Shown here: piece after piece, positions 12,016-24,130 of the stretch | Layout of the letters: each line of letters opens with the position of its first letter | How positions within the stretch are numbered: the stretch's first letter is position 1 | Origin: Otis tarda | Taxonomy: Eukaryota > Chordata > Aves > Otidiformes > Otididae | DNA length: 64,000 nt | Assembly (NCBI GenBank): GCA_026413225.1 | Contig: CM048591.1 | Span: 72,876,052 to 72,940,051 of the forward strand | Direction of reading: 5' to 3' | Made by a program: the position numbers and the translations under genes | The notes under the pieces: generated by a model | What the model was told of the DNA's origin: nothing | Databases searched by the model: none | Seen by the model: only the letters and a program-made list of their open reading frames with translations

Positions 12016-15000
12016 AAAAAAAAAGATTGATTCTGAACATACTGTTATATTGTTCTCATTCCACCAAAAGCAACAACCCTTTTCCTCTGTGTTTAAAATC
12101 TGAGGAAAGCTGAGTCAGTTTCTCCATTGGTTTGTGCGTGTAATACAACTTCGCTTTTCACATGCTACATACAAAATAGCATCCTACTCTTACGAAATTG
12201 TGTTAAATAAGAGACTAAAGGATATTCATGGCAGCGGTTGAATACATCCTAGCCCCCATGACATAAAGAGAAAAAACTTTCAGTTGTATTCAACTACTAT
12301 TATTCCACCCTACAGTTTTAATCATTTTTTTTCCCAGTGTTTTCTTTCCTATTGCATTTATATTTTCTTTACAGTTCTTCCAGGTTACATCATGTGAGTC
12401 ACATGAGTACAACCCAACAGTGAAATGTATGATTGTCTTACTGTAGGTCATCGTAGTTCTCTTCAAAAATTATTTATTCTGGCAAAATACAGTGCTAGGA
12501 AAAAAAAAAAACAACATATAAAATGCTGATGTTTGATCCCTGATATACACCTGAAAAACCTTGTCTACAGAAACTAGCTGCCACAGATAACCTGCAAAAG
12601 ACTACTGCAAAGACCATCTAAAAGTTCTGGGGTTTTGTCTGTTTATTTCCTAGCTGTTCAGCCTTTGTTCTCCCTCTGAGGAGAATTTATCTTTCACACC
12701 TTTGGTGTCTTTTATTATTCCTGTCCCTTATTTTCATTTCTGTCTAGAAGATTGAAGAAAGCTCATTGTCTAGAATGAGATGAAATGTATTGCTCATGGC
12801 TAAAAGGATCACTTTGGAGAAATTCAGAGATGAGAAATTTCAAACCTTTGCTAAATAGATGAGTGTTCTAGCCCTTAAAGTAATTTTTAAGCATTAAGTG
12901 CTGGATATAAAAATGAGATCAGACATGTCACAGATGATCTACCTTTGATAAGATATGAGAACTCGTTGTGTATGGCTTGCCACAATATCCCCTTGGCTAT
13001 CATTTATACAATTTCTCTTTCTTTTTCCATTAAAAATAAAAAAATATTTCAATTTATCATCAGAATGTATGGTAATACTCATGTTTTACCTAACTAATGA
13101 CCCAAAATTCAGGACGTTTCTAAGTTATTTAAGAAACACAGGATATGGAAAACATCCTATATTCTGGATTTTTTTTTTTTGTTCAACTCTCCTCAGAAGT
13201 ATGATTAATAGTGTTTTCTTGAACACAGAAGTCAGCTTGTAGGATACAATTTTCCTGCATAAACTTCCAGGTTTCTCCCAGTTAACAAGTTACTGAGAAA
13301 CCGTGTTTCTTGGCTCTTCTGAGAGCGACATTTTTATCACTTATCTGGATTGCAACTTTGGTGACAATCTCTTTTTCCTTCTTTCTGTTGCCTCCCCTCA
13401 TGTGCACCCTTCTCCCACCGTACTGCCCCCTCAAGTGAATACCTTGCAGTGAAGTCTCTGAGTGGATGGACCTAAGGCAGCTTCACTGTGAGCCTCTGTT
13501 TGGGTTGGTGTCTCCTGTTTCAGCTGCGGATGGCTTGTGGGATGGTTGAAAAGAGGGAGAGAAAGGCCCTTGAGAATGTATTCTTGGGATAAGAACATCA
13601 TCTTTCCAGCTTATCAATCTGTTAGCAACGTTATTGCATACAGATTTTGTAAATTAATAAACATTTACTCCAGCTTATCTGCAATGAAGGGTGATTTCAA
13701 ATTAACCATCTGACACCAAGGCATTATATTTCTATGGCACAACTAAAATTGTAATATTTGAACATCACAAAACACAAATGTGTTTCAACAAGAGACCAAA
13801 TGAGGATCACAATATAGTTTAGGAGTCAGTAACGCAATGTGTCAGACGTCTTTTATCAACAGCATCATTCAGGTTAATTCCCTGGTTAACAGCAATCTTT
13901 CAGGGGAATACTGAATTTCTAAAGGGTTGGATTTGACTTTATCTTTTCTGAGTAGGGGGAGAATTTTTTATATATGAGTTGAGATTTTTCTTTTGTGTAA
14001 AAATGAGAAGACAAATAAATTTATAAACAGAGAAATAAGGTCAAGTAAAAGTTTGCAATGCTGGAAAACTATAATTCACCTGTTCATTTTTCCTGTAGTT
14101 TGTACATTGCAATTTTTACAAAAATTGGTGAAAATGAAGTAAAACTACTCAAAATAAACTAATCTCACTTTTTTTAAAGGACAGTAAAAATACTTGTATG
14201 GGGCACATGTCATTTTTGCATGAAGAATGGAGTAAATGAACCAAATGATATGCCAAATATTTTGAATCTTTGGTCTCTAAGAATTTTCCTGCAACTACTT
14301 CAGCTTCCTTATATCTGCTTCATAGAGCACATTTTAGCTTGTCCCAAACCATGTGTGTACTATTTTGACAGCTGGGCCAGAGAACAGACCTGATTGATTG
14401 ATTACTCCTCTCATTTATTCTCTTAAATATGATCTCTTTCTCATTATTTTCTGTGACGAGAGAGCCAATGTCACTGTGTGGATAAAGGAAGCCCACACTT
14501 CCCATCAGAGATACCTGCTCTATTTTATGAGTCCAAACAAATCCATCTTTGATTTTTCACTTTTTAATATCTTATTAAGGCAGGGTATTGCTCTAGTACA
14601 TATTAGCAGGGAGATGTAAACTCTAATCATGACACAAATTTCCTTCTATCAAAGGTAAAAAATGGTTTTTCCCTTTTGTTTTTTATTAATCTACTTTCAA
14701 AAGACATAAGTCTCGAGGATGGATATAATTCTTTGATTTTTAAAAGGCTTGTATATAAGCCTAAAATCCTTGAGGAGTATGATTTCTACGTCCACCATAT
14801 ATGCAATCACTACATAAGTGATTTATATTTGAAAGGCTGCAAACCAGAAAGGAGTCTAACAACTGAAGTATATATTTTGAGGAAAAGTTGTCCAGTTTGT
14901 TAATTACTTCCTATTGGGTTGTTTCGTTCGTTTGGTTTGGTTTTGGGTTATTTATTTTTTTTCTTTCCACAGCTGCTGGTAGGAGCTTTTCAGTAGATGT

Positions 15001-15854
15001 TCAGGTAAAGAAAGGCAATGAGGAAGTCAATGTTGGCAATTTTATATAGCCTATTAGGCTGCCCTTCCACGTCGTGAGCAAAGGAACATAAATGTCTATA
15101 ATTATCTCAAAATATCAGATTACCATATGTCTCAGTTAGAACCAGTATAATCAAATTATACACTTTTTTTTTTTTCTTATGGTAGTGTAATATATGCTTA
15201 TCAATACATGGAAATTTGATCCTCACTGCTATGTTCAGTGCACAATATAGATCTTTGCGGGAACGATGTTTTCCCTCCCAAAGTGTTAACGGTTGATTTA
15301 GGGCTGGCTAAGATCTGTGTCACTAACAAGTCTTTTTAGCAGGCTTTTCCTGAGAGATATTATCATTTCTAAAAGTTAGAAATTTAGTAGGGCTTGAAAG
15401 ATAATATTAAGGAAAATAAAAAACATTAACATCATAATTAAATTAACGTTACAGATAGTCTGGAGAGGCATGGCCGAATGAAGATTTTAAAGCTGAACAG
15501 AAACTCAAGGGAGATATGGTTATGAAAGTGATAGTAGATGTTGATCTTCCATGAAAAGAGCATAATTATTGCTTAAGAAATGGATTTTTAGCCAAAAAGA
15601 TGGTTGAAAATCCATTCTTACATGGAAAGTGCATGAAAAGAGAAAAAAAAATAGGCTTCATTAACTATGTTGTCTACATTTGGCTTTTTTTGTATCTAAA
15701 CTGAAAGAGGCTTAATAGAAATTTTCAAAAACTAAGAAATCTAGATACTGATTTACTCTTGAAATTCCTTGACTTCTGTAAAACAATTTGCAATATGTAT
15801 TGAAATAATTTGTGCTGCACCAGCAAGGCTGCACTGTTTCCCCATACTGCTGAA

Positions 15855-16310
15855 ATCACAGAATGATAGAATCATAGAATGATTTGAGTTGGAAGGGAAC
15901 TTTAAAGGTCATCTGGTCCAACCCTCCTGCAAGAAGCAGGAACATCTCCAACCAGATCAGGTTGCTCAGAGCCCCGTCCAACCTGGCCTTGAACGTTTCC
16001 AGGGATGGGGCATCCACTACCTCTCTAGGCAACCTCTTCCAGCACCCTCAGTGTAAAAAATCTCTTCCTTACATCAAGTCTGAACCTACCTCCTTCTATT
16101 TTGAAACCATTACCCCTTGTCGTATAGCAACAGGCCCTACTGAAGAGTCTCTCTCCATCTTTCCTGTAGGCCCCCTTTAGGTACTGAAAGGATGCTATAA
16201 GGTCTCCCTGGAACCTCCTCTTCTCCAGGCTGAACAGCCCCAACTCTCTCAGCCTGTCCTCATAGGAGAGGTGCTCCAGCCCTCACTTTTGTAGCCTTCC
16301 TCTGTGCTTG
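15855..16310 (-). mobile_element. CR1 LINE, 5'-truncated 3' end
   Basis: Read on the minus strand, this is the end of CR1 ORF2 followed by its 3' UTR and tail. The left edge shows the ATCACAGAATGATAGAATC tail. The conserved block TCCAACCCTCCTGCAAGAAG and the GATCAGGTTGCTCAGAGCC block follow. The minus-strand frame across 16025-16243 encodes the CR1 reverse-transcriptase C-terminal signature ([20 protein letters not shown]). The copy is interrupted by indels and a stop, so it is inactive. Truncation lies just after the GTGCTCCAGCC block. Confidence 0.93.
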
Positions 16311-19300
16311 CCAGATAAAGTCTGAGGAAACTCATACGAGAGTCTTGACAAATAACAAATAAACAAAAAACCACATAAATAAGAACCATAAGCAACTACC
16401 AGATCTGTGCCCATCTCAAAAACATTCCTGGTTACTGTCATCCTAAGTTCCAAAAATAATTGATAGGAATAACTTCATTGCACATTATGCTGCAGACTGT
16501 CGTTACCAAACCAGACATTTTTCTGCAGTAAATGAAAAAAATTACTGTAAGGCTGGCTGTTGTGATGCACTTACTACAAGAGACTCTTAGTTGAAAAGCT
16601 TAACCAAACGTCTGTAAGCAATAATGTTTTGGTAAATTTGACTAGTGCTTTCCAGCACTTCATATTGTTCACTCATATTCTACTTATCAGTTCAAAATAA
16701 CAGTCACAACTTTAATATTAAGCACTCTTCTCTGCCTGGAGAGGGGGGAGTTTATGTCTTTTTAAAAGATTTCTAAATTATGCTAAGCATCTAGGAGTCT
16801 GTAAGCAGCAATTACTTTGTGGATATTTCAGGCTTCCAGAGATCTAAACACAATACGGACAAGATACCAAAGTTCAAGAGGAGATTTTGAGCACTTCATC
16901 CCTGCCTCATATACCGAAATCTCAAGCAAACTCAGCATGAGCAGAAAGACTGCAGGGCAATAAAGATGCTACAATGAAAGTTGGAGACAGCTCCAGAAGA
17001 TATTTCTGTCTGAATGTATCTGTGTATCTGTGCTTGTACGTGCTTTTTGGCTTTTGTTGTTGTTTTCTTTTGGGGATTGGGGGGTTACAGGGAAGCATCT
17101 GAAGAAAACTGTAGTGTAGCCTTTAGCACAAACACAGTGATCTCACACAGTAGGGGAGCAGAAGAAGGGAGTGGTCTCCAGGTCCAATCCTAGGGCAGGA
17201 AGAAAGGATTTAATGCTTCTAGGGAATATTTGAAATCAAACTCTTCTATTAGACTGTGGGACTTTTCCTTCCCTGCAGAACAGAGATGCTTCATCTAACC
17301 CCGTCTTTGGAGCAGAATTTGGCTGAGATGTTCAGCTGCAATCATAATGGCAAATCAGCCCCTTCCAGATGTTACAGATTTCTTTGCAATGCCCCAGTGC
17401 CCATTGGCACAACAGCACTAGTATATTTTAGGAGAGGGCAGGATAGTTTTGTGCCTGGGAACTTTTGCTCTCAGCATTTTCTTGTTAATTTCTCTGCACA
17501 TGCTGGGCACATTTGAATTTGAAATTGCTAAGGGACGTTCTTCATAGCGCATGTAATTCTCTGTGTGTCACTTAGGTGGTTTTAGTCTTTGGATCTTCCC
17601 CTAGATGCCCTGGATTAATGCACAGGAATGATGTGTTCACTGTGAACAACACTCCCCCTTCCCAAACATACCTGCCCCTCCCTCCCCCAAACTAGGGCTC
17701 ATTTCTAGTAAGAAGTTTTTCAAGATTCGGAATTATCTCATTTCACAAAAAAAAAAAAAAAATCATAAATAAAAGAACCATCATATATAATCAAATTTCA
17801 AGAACCTAATACTCCAGAAATTTCAATGTCCAGGCTGTACACTTCTAGAACTATGAACAAATAATATACTCTAGTCTCTGATGGTCCTCTGCATCATCTT
17901 AAGTCTTCTTCAGTCTACCCAAATGTACTTCTTAACAGAACTGAGAATTAAGCACTTGAATTTGAAGTCCCATTCCTCGGCATGTTTGATATTCTGGTGC
18001 CAAATGACATTTTCAATTAGATAGTGTGTGTGAATTTAATTCAGATGAATGTCATTCCCTGCTGCCATATTTGATAAATGTCTTGCTACAGTACATCAAG
18101 CACCACTGTGGCAGAGCTGGACGAGGGGATGGGTGGAAGAAAGCTGTTCATTCCCACCCAGGAACAGTGGAAAGAAAATGACTGAAGATAACACAAGGAT
18201 GTTTGCAGCTCTAGGACAGGGGTTTCCTGAAAAGTACTATGCAGATTCAACTCTTCAGCTGCAAAGCCACCATTTTCACCATTCTGCAAAAAGCGGTGAT
18301 ACATGGGGAGCCTGTGGAATCAATGCTGCAGTAGGGAGTGGAGGAACAAAGGATTTTCCTCACCATTATCTTTCAATAAGAGCATCATTGTCAGTTTGTT
18401 TGACTTCTACACTGTTCCACATCAGCACTGTCCCTCCAATTTTACTTTGCCCTGTTCAGGTCCATCCCAAAGCTGAAGCAAGAATGAATGCAAATTAGAG
18501 ACTATTTATAGATTTCCTCTACCTGATATGCCTGCTCTAGATCATATATGCACACATCATAGGAGAAATGCTACTTATTTACATAAATTCATTTAATGTT
18601 ATCCACACAGGAGGAAATACCTTAGGTCACAGAGGAAAAGAATGTAAAATATAATTTGGCAGAATGACTCAAATGCTTGAGGGCACATTCAGGTGACTGA
18701 ATGTAGTTGCTCCAAAAAAGTAACTCTGAGCAGCCACACAGTTCTGGAAAGAGACATGCACGTATAATGCGTGGGAGCAGAGCTTGGTCCAGATCCTGCT
18801 GTGAGTTCAGCCACCTTCAGCCACAGTAGCACACAAACATGAAAGTAAAGCAATTTCAAGCTCCATTAGAGGCATAGGTAAAAATAAATTATCTACAGAC
18901 ATGGAGGACAAAAGAAGCAAAGAAATCATACTTTTGACTTTATAACATACAATGAACAGTAAAAAACACATAGCTTGTTTAAGAAGCTTAACAATGAGGC
19001 TGAAAATATGGTGGTTTAGGAGCTGAGTTTTGGGAAAATTATTAGACTCTTAAACAAGAATTTCCTCCCTTTTCTCTTTAAGTAACTGTAAATGCCTTCC
19101 TAGTTTATCCCCAGACACCTAAAAGCTACAATTAACTTAGGCTTTTTTAAAAGGTAATGAGAATTGATCGGTTTTATTCTACAAGTTAAAGGATGTTTTC
19201 CTGAATTAGGGCAATTCAGAACAGTTGTTCAATAGCAAATATCCCAATCTCTTCTCACTGGTAACAAAAAAAGACCCGATTCTCAAGACACATTTTGTAA

Positions 19301-19919
19301 GTATTGCTGTCTTACATGCTTGTTAGCTTGGGGTCCTAATGAGCCGAACACCATCAACTGACAATTTGTTCTATGATTTGCTGGTTCATAGGGCTGTTTT
19401 CTCAGATGTGAGCCTTCTGTACTGAAGATTTATTTTTCTTTTTTTTGTGGTTGTTGTGGTTAAGTGATCAGTCTTTTTCAGTTACAGTTCTGTTCCTGCT
19501 GGTATCTTAAATGGTAATCCTACCCAGCAGGCTTTGATAGGTATATTTTAGACCTGATTTAGGCAAGTAGCAAAGACAGTTAGCCGGTTAAATAGCCATC
19601 TTTCTTTTTAAATAAACATATGAGTTATAAAAAGAAATCTGCCTAAAAGTTCTCTGTTCCTGATCTTAAATTGAGTGAAGTCTAGCTAGTAGTTTGATGT
19701 CAGAAACTCTTGTTTCTGTATTTCACTGTTTTATAGTGTTTTCCCTTGTGTTTGTTAGCAACATTTCTTTACCTATAATTACCACTGTTCCCCTAGGGAA
19801 AAATAAAATGAAATAAAGTCATGTACTAATCTTAAAATAAAAGGTAAATCCCCAAAATATTACAAACTTTTCCTACTTACGATTTCCAACTTACAAAAGA
19901 ACTTTTAAAAGTAAAGTCT
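16311..19919. other. Unique noncoding DNA
   Basis: No recognised gene or repeat beyond an A run at 17747-17762. A 149-codon ATG open frame lies at 18049-18498 on the plus strand. It is the longest plus-strand frame in the window outside recognised repeats. It has no recognised domain, a poor Kozak context (T at -3, T at +4) and no visible partner exons, so it is not called as a gene. Confidence 0.65.
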
Positions 19920-21665
19920 CAGTCAGTTCACAGACCTACTTGGAAGAACCCAATGGAATACAGCCCAGAAGAAGAAAAGGGTGGGAGAGGTGGTGGGTAT
20001 TCCAAGGTCTCCTCCAGCAAGCACAAAAATGGTCCATGCCAACATGCAGGAAATAAAGGAAAGCAGCAAGAGGCCTGTGTGGAAGAAGGACCTCCTCACT
20101 AAACTTTTATGTAAAAAGGAATCACAGACTTCTATGGTGGCAGCAGGGATACGTGACCCAGAAGGAATATGAACACACTACGAGAGCATGCAGGGATGGG
20201 GTTAGAAACGGTAAAGCCCTTGTGGAGTTGGATCTGGTGATGGACCTGAGAGGCAACAAGAAAGGTTTCTACAGAAATATCTGCAGCAAAATAAAGACGG
20301 TTCATATATTTTTGATTTTGCTGAATGTGGAAGAGCATCCAGTGATAAAAGCTATAGAAAAGACCAAGATACTAGATTATTTCTTTTTCTAAGTTTTTCC
20401 CAGTAAGACCAGCTTTCAGGAATCTCAGGTCATTGAGACCAATAACAAAGTCTGGAGCAAGGAAGATGACCTCAGTGGAGGAGGATCAGGTTAGGGATAG
20501 CGGAAACAAACCAGACTCAAGTCCATGGGCCCTAATAGGATGCACTCACAAGTGCTGAGGAAGATGATGGAAGTCATTGTGAGGCCATCAATTATTTCTA
20601 ACAGGTCACAGCAGCCAGGGAAGGTTCCTGAGGATTGGATAAAAAGAAAATGCCACTCCTGTCTTCAAGAATGAAAAGAAGATCCTGTAAACTACAAGTT
20701 GATCAGTCTCACCTCCACCTCTGGGCAGGTGATGGAACAAATCACCTTGGAATCCATTTCCAAACATGCTAAGGACAAGGAGATGGCTGGAAATAGTCAG
20801 TATAGATTTGTATAAGGAATATCATGCATGACCAACCTGATAGCCTTCTGTGAAGAGATGACTGACTCAGCGGATGAGAGGAGAAGAGTTTACCTTGGCT
20901 TTAGTAAGGCTTTCAACATTGTCTCCCATAATATCTTCATCAACAAATGGATGAAGCACATACTATATAAGAGGACAGTAAGATGGATTGAAAACCGGCT
21001 GAACTGTAGCACAAATTCCAGCCTGGACACAGTCACCCAATAAGTCAATACTGGAACTAATACACTGTTTAATGTCCTTGTGAATCACCTGGGTGCTGGG
21101 ACAGAGTGCACTCTCAGCAAGTTTGCAGGAGATAAAAAATTGGAAGGAATGTGCTACAAACCAGATGGTTGTTCTGCCATCCCAGGAGACCCCAAGACAC
21201 TGGAGAAACAGACTGGCAGGAAGCTCATAAAGGTAAAGGAGAAACACAGTCCTGCACCTGGGAAGGAATAACTCCATGTGCCAGGGCAGGCTGGGGACCA
21301 ATTTGCTGGAGAGCAGCTTTGCAGAGCAGGACCCAGGACTCCTGATATACACCAATCTGTCCATGAGCCAGCAACATACGCTGGCAGCAAGGAAATTCAA
21401 CGACCTCCTGGGCCAAATTAGGCAGAGCATTGCCAGCAGATCACAGATTAAAAGAAGCGATCTTTCCTCTCTATTTAGAGCCAATGAGACAGATCTGGAG
21501 GGCTAGTCTTCCCCATGCTACAGAGACATATACATACAAAAGTGAGGCCAGTGAAAGGCTGTGCAGATGACTGAGGGCTTCCACCACATTTCAGAAGAGA
21601 AGCTGGACTAGGTAATCTCAAGAGGTCTTTCAACCATTTTGTTATCTTGTGATTCTGTGGTTCTA
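19920..21665 (+). pseudogene. Old decayed CR1 LINE, ORF2 reverse transcriptase to 3' end
   Basis: Frameshifted translations across this interval follow CR1 ORF2 in order. The pre-RT segment is at about 20040-20300 (RPVWKKDLLTKLLCKKE, then GNKKGFYRNI). RT follows at about 20700-21010 (TNLIAFCEE, VYLGFSKAFNIVSHNI, VRWIENRLN), then the catalytic-loop region at about 21090-21160 (ECTLSKFAGDKKLEG). Further along come ESSFAEQDPGLLIYTNLSMSQQ and IRQSIASRSQ at about 21310-21450. Family copies carry FADD at the catalytic loop; here it reads FAGD, so an essential aspartate is lost. The body collapses near 21580, and then a CR1-like 3' tail appears (GCTGGACTAGGTAATCTC ... GTGATTCTGTGG) at about 21600-21665. 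Many stops and frameshifts make it long dead. It is the longest retroelement body in the window. Confidence 0.9.
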
Positions 21666-22922
21666 TACCACTTATTTCAGTGTTTCCTGTACATGCCGAA
21701 AAGGTAAAAAGATGTCTTCTGAGAAAAACAACACAACGGCAACAGAAGCCACTATATGCAAAAGCTGAATGGGAAAACATTCCTGAATTAGTATTTCACA
21801 ATCATTTAATTCTGTTAATTTGTTTAAAATTCTCTCCTGGTAATTCTTACTGTCGACATAGGCTATCCTATAAACTGAAACAGGAGGAAAAAAGTTAAAA
21901 TAAGAGCTTTTGGAAAGAATAAAAATACTGACCACTAAATACTGGGCACTGACTGTTCAGCCCTGAACATGTAGCAAATCGTACACAGTCTTTTAGATGA
22001 AATGGAATAACTGGAAAGCTGCCTGATCTTATCTTTCTGTAGCTCTACAGCATTGAACCTCTCAGGGAATGTAGAATACCAGTAGGACATCTGAAGCCAT
22101 GTTCCACACATTCCTGGACTCTTGTCCTAAACTTTTCATATGCTACTGTGACAAAAACACTGCTAAATACTGTAATAGAGCTTGAGACATTCAAATTATG
22201 CATCAAAGTCAATAATGTTATATTTAGTAGTTGTTAATGTTAGGAAATTTTTTTGGAAATGACAGCATGATTCCTCACGTACAGCTTACAATCTTTTCCA
22301 TCATCATCATCTTTTTTCCTATATGTTTGAGATGCAATACAGTAAAGTATATTAAGGAAGATGATAGGTAGATGGGTTGATAGATAGGCAAGCAGATCAC
22401 CACTGTGCCATTCAGTGAGTCACTGCTTAAACTGCAAAAATCTATTCCTATTTCTTGTTAATAAAATCTTCCCTTACTACAGCACAGTAGCAACTGTATC
22501 TATGGTTTGTATTAAAGACTTCTCGAAGGCATTTGCAGTAAGCAAAATTCAAGGGCTCTGCTGTTGATCATTCTTATGTTTAAAAAATCTTCTGACCTTA
22601 AAACATATGCAAATTCCTTTTTGTCTTTTGATTTTTTTTTTAAGCACTATGCAAGTAACACAAACCTTGCATCCTTAAGCATGCTCAGGCCAACTGAAAA
22701 AAAAAATGAAACATTAAGGAAATACATCTTGCATGCTAAATTTCTGAAGTTCTTTATGGTCACTGCAGCTTCAAAGGTGCTATTTTGAGATCTTCTTCTG
22801 AGGATCAGTTTTATTACACTAGAATTCAGATTTTCAGAAACCCTTTTTATTTTTCCCCTTCAATTATAAGATTTTTAAAATTTTTCTCTTACATCATCTT
22901 GGACCTATTGTGCACAATACTA
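21666..22922. other. Unique AT-rich DNA
   Basis: No gene or transposon is recognised. There is a weak GATA-rich patch near 22360-22392 and some homopolymer runs. The 101-codon minus frame at 21475-21780 runs antisense through the CR1 3' end and is incidental. Confidence 0.65.
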
Positions 22923-22954
22923 AATCATAGAATCATAGAATCATAGAATCATAG
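22923..22954 (-). repeat. CR1 3' tail microsatellite (AATCATAG)4
   Basis: Four exact 8-bp units form the terminal repeat typical of CR1 (ATTCTATG-type units when read on the element strand). It marks the 3' end of the minus-strand CR1. Confidence 0.95.
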
Positions 22955-23553
22955 AATGGTTAGAATTGGAAGGGACCTTCAAAGGTCATCTAGTCCAACC
23001 CCCCTGCAAGGAGCAGGGACATCCCTGACTAGATCAGGTTTCTCAGAGCCTCATCCAGCCTGGCCTTGAATGTCTCCAGGGATGGGGCCTCCACCACCTT
23101 TCTGGGCAACCTGGGACAGTGTTCTATAACTCCCATTGTAAAAAATTTTTTCCTAATTTCCAATCTAAATCTTCCCCCCTCTATTTTAAAACCATTACCC
23201 CTTGTCCTATTGCAACAGGCCCTACTAAACAACCTTTCCCCATCTTTCTTGTAGGCCCTCTTGAGGTACTGGAAGACCGCTATCAGGTCTTCCTGGAGCC
23301 TCCTCTTCTCCAGGCTGAACAGCCCCAATTCTCTCAGCCTGGCCTCATAAGAGAGGTGCTCCAGCCCTCTGATCATTTTCGTGGCCCTCCTCTGGACGTT
23401 CTCCAACTGGTCCATGTCCTTCTTGTGTTGGGGACTCCAGAACTGGACACAGTACTCCAGGTGGGGTCTCACCAGGGCAGAGTAGAGGGGCAGAATCACC
23501 TCCCTCGACCTGCTGGCCACGCTCCACTTGATGCAGCCCAGGATGTGGTTGGC

Positions 23554-23608
23554 CTTCTGGGCCGCAAGGGCGCATTGCCGGCTCTTCTGGGCCGCAAGGG
23601 CGCATTGC
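23554..23608. repeat. 30-bp-period tandem duplication at CR1 5' end
   Basis: The 25-bp block starting CTTCTGGGCCGCAAGGG occurs at 23554-23578 and again, identically, at 23584-23608 (period 30). On the element strand this doubles the RQCALAAQK segment of the CR1 frame while keeping the reading frame. Confidence 0.9.
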
Positions 23609-23639
23609 ATCATATAAATTGCATTGCATCATATAAATG
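23602..23639. repeat. 19-bp tandem duplication across the CR1/flank junction
   Basis: GCATTGCATCATATAAAT lies at 23602-23619 and again at 23621-23638, a period of 19. The unit combines CR1-derived GCATTGC with non-CR1 flanking sequence. Confidence 0.9.
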
Positions 23640-23774
23640 TTAAGGGATGTGTGTAAGAGCTGTGCAAGATTTTCTCTTGATAGATTATTGCACTTTCCAG
23701 CAGTCAATACCTACAAATTGTGCATAAACTGTAAACTTCCTGCCTCAAAAATACTGCACACACATAGAGAAAAT

Positions 23775-23779
<5 letters not shown>

Positions 23780-23805
<26 letters not shown>

Positions 23806-23806
23806 A
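23780..23806. repeat. (AT)n dinucleotide microsatellite
   Basis: About 13 uninterrupted AT units are followed by a degenerate ACGTATGTGTAT end. Likely polymorphic in length between individuals. Confidence 0.95.
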
Positions 23807-24062
23807 CGTATGTGTATCAGTACAAATAGTTGCAGGAAAATTCCATGTTTCCATGTAACTTTATCTTTCTTTCAAAAATCTAGGCAGTGTCTGGCACTGA
23901 TAGACATTTTTTTCTTATCTACCCAAAACTACTGGTTTTAGTCCAGCAGAGGTACAACCTCTACACTGAAACTCCAACTATAGTTCACAGAACATAAACT
24001 TGTGCAACTTGTGTAACTTTGAAGCTGGATCTAACTTTTAACTCAGCCTTGCTTTGGGTGAC

Positions 24063-24130
24063 AATGTTGGACAAGATGGCCTTTAGAGATCCCTTGCAAT
24101 CTAGCTTATCCCTTATTTCTGTGATTGTAG
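24063..24130 (+). mobile_element. Remnant of an old CR1 3' tail
   Basis: The stretch TGTTGGACAAGATGGCCTTT, followed by AGAGATCCCTTGCAATCTAG and later TTTCTGTGATTGTAG, matches the layout of the CR1 3' UTR end (GTTGGACTAGATGACCT..., AGGTCCCTTCCAA..., ATTCTGTGATT). Divergence is high and only the last ~70 bp is recognisable. Confidence 0.6.

Larger units (their letters stand above)
6864..15854. other. Unique AT-rich noncoding DNA with a few splice-bounded open frames
   Basis: No recognisable gene or transposon is seen. The stretch has many homopolymer runs and short open frames. Three open frames bounded by splice-like signals (8483-8737 +, 9754-9974 -, 11791-12015 +) are listed separately with low confidence. 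The direct repeat CCCTTACTTC occurs twice with an 18-bp period near 9280-9310. A (GTTTG)n/T-rich low-complexity stretch lies near 14919-14968. Confidence 0.65.
22923..23613 (-). mobile_element. CR1 LINE, youngest-looking copy in the window
   Basis: On the minus strand an uninterrupted frame of about 194 codons (23029-23613) encodes the C-terminal part of CR1 ORF2. It reads [20 protein letters not shown], then [40 protein letters not shown] and, at the end, [16 protein letters not shown] before the stop. The 3' UTR (22923-23028) ends in four perfect AATCATAG units at 22923-22954. The retained frame and clean tail suggest it inserted more recently than the other CR1 copies here. It is 5'-truncated, lacking the endonuclease and most of RT, so it cannot move on its own. 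Tandem duplications sit at the 5' junction (see separate entries). Confidence 0.95.

Noticed and set aside
20963..21484. 173-codon minus-strand frame
   Set aside because: It is antisense to the decayed plus-strand CR1 ORF2; motif matches are only on the plus strand.
22921..22960. Spaced short repeats resembling a CRISPR array
   Set aside because: They are the tandem CR1 3' tail units without spacers.
23119..23643. 174-codon plus-strand frame
   Set aside because: It is the antisense shadow of the CR1 reverse-transcriptase frame at 23029-23613.
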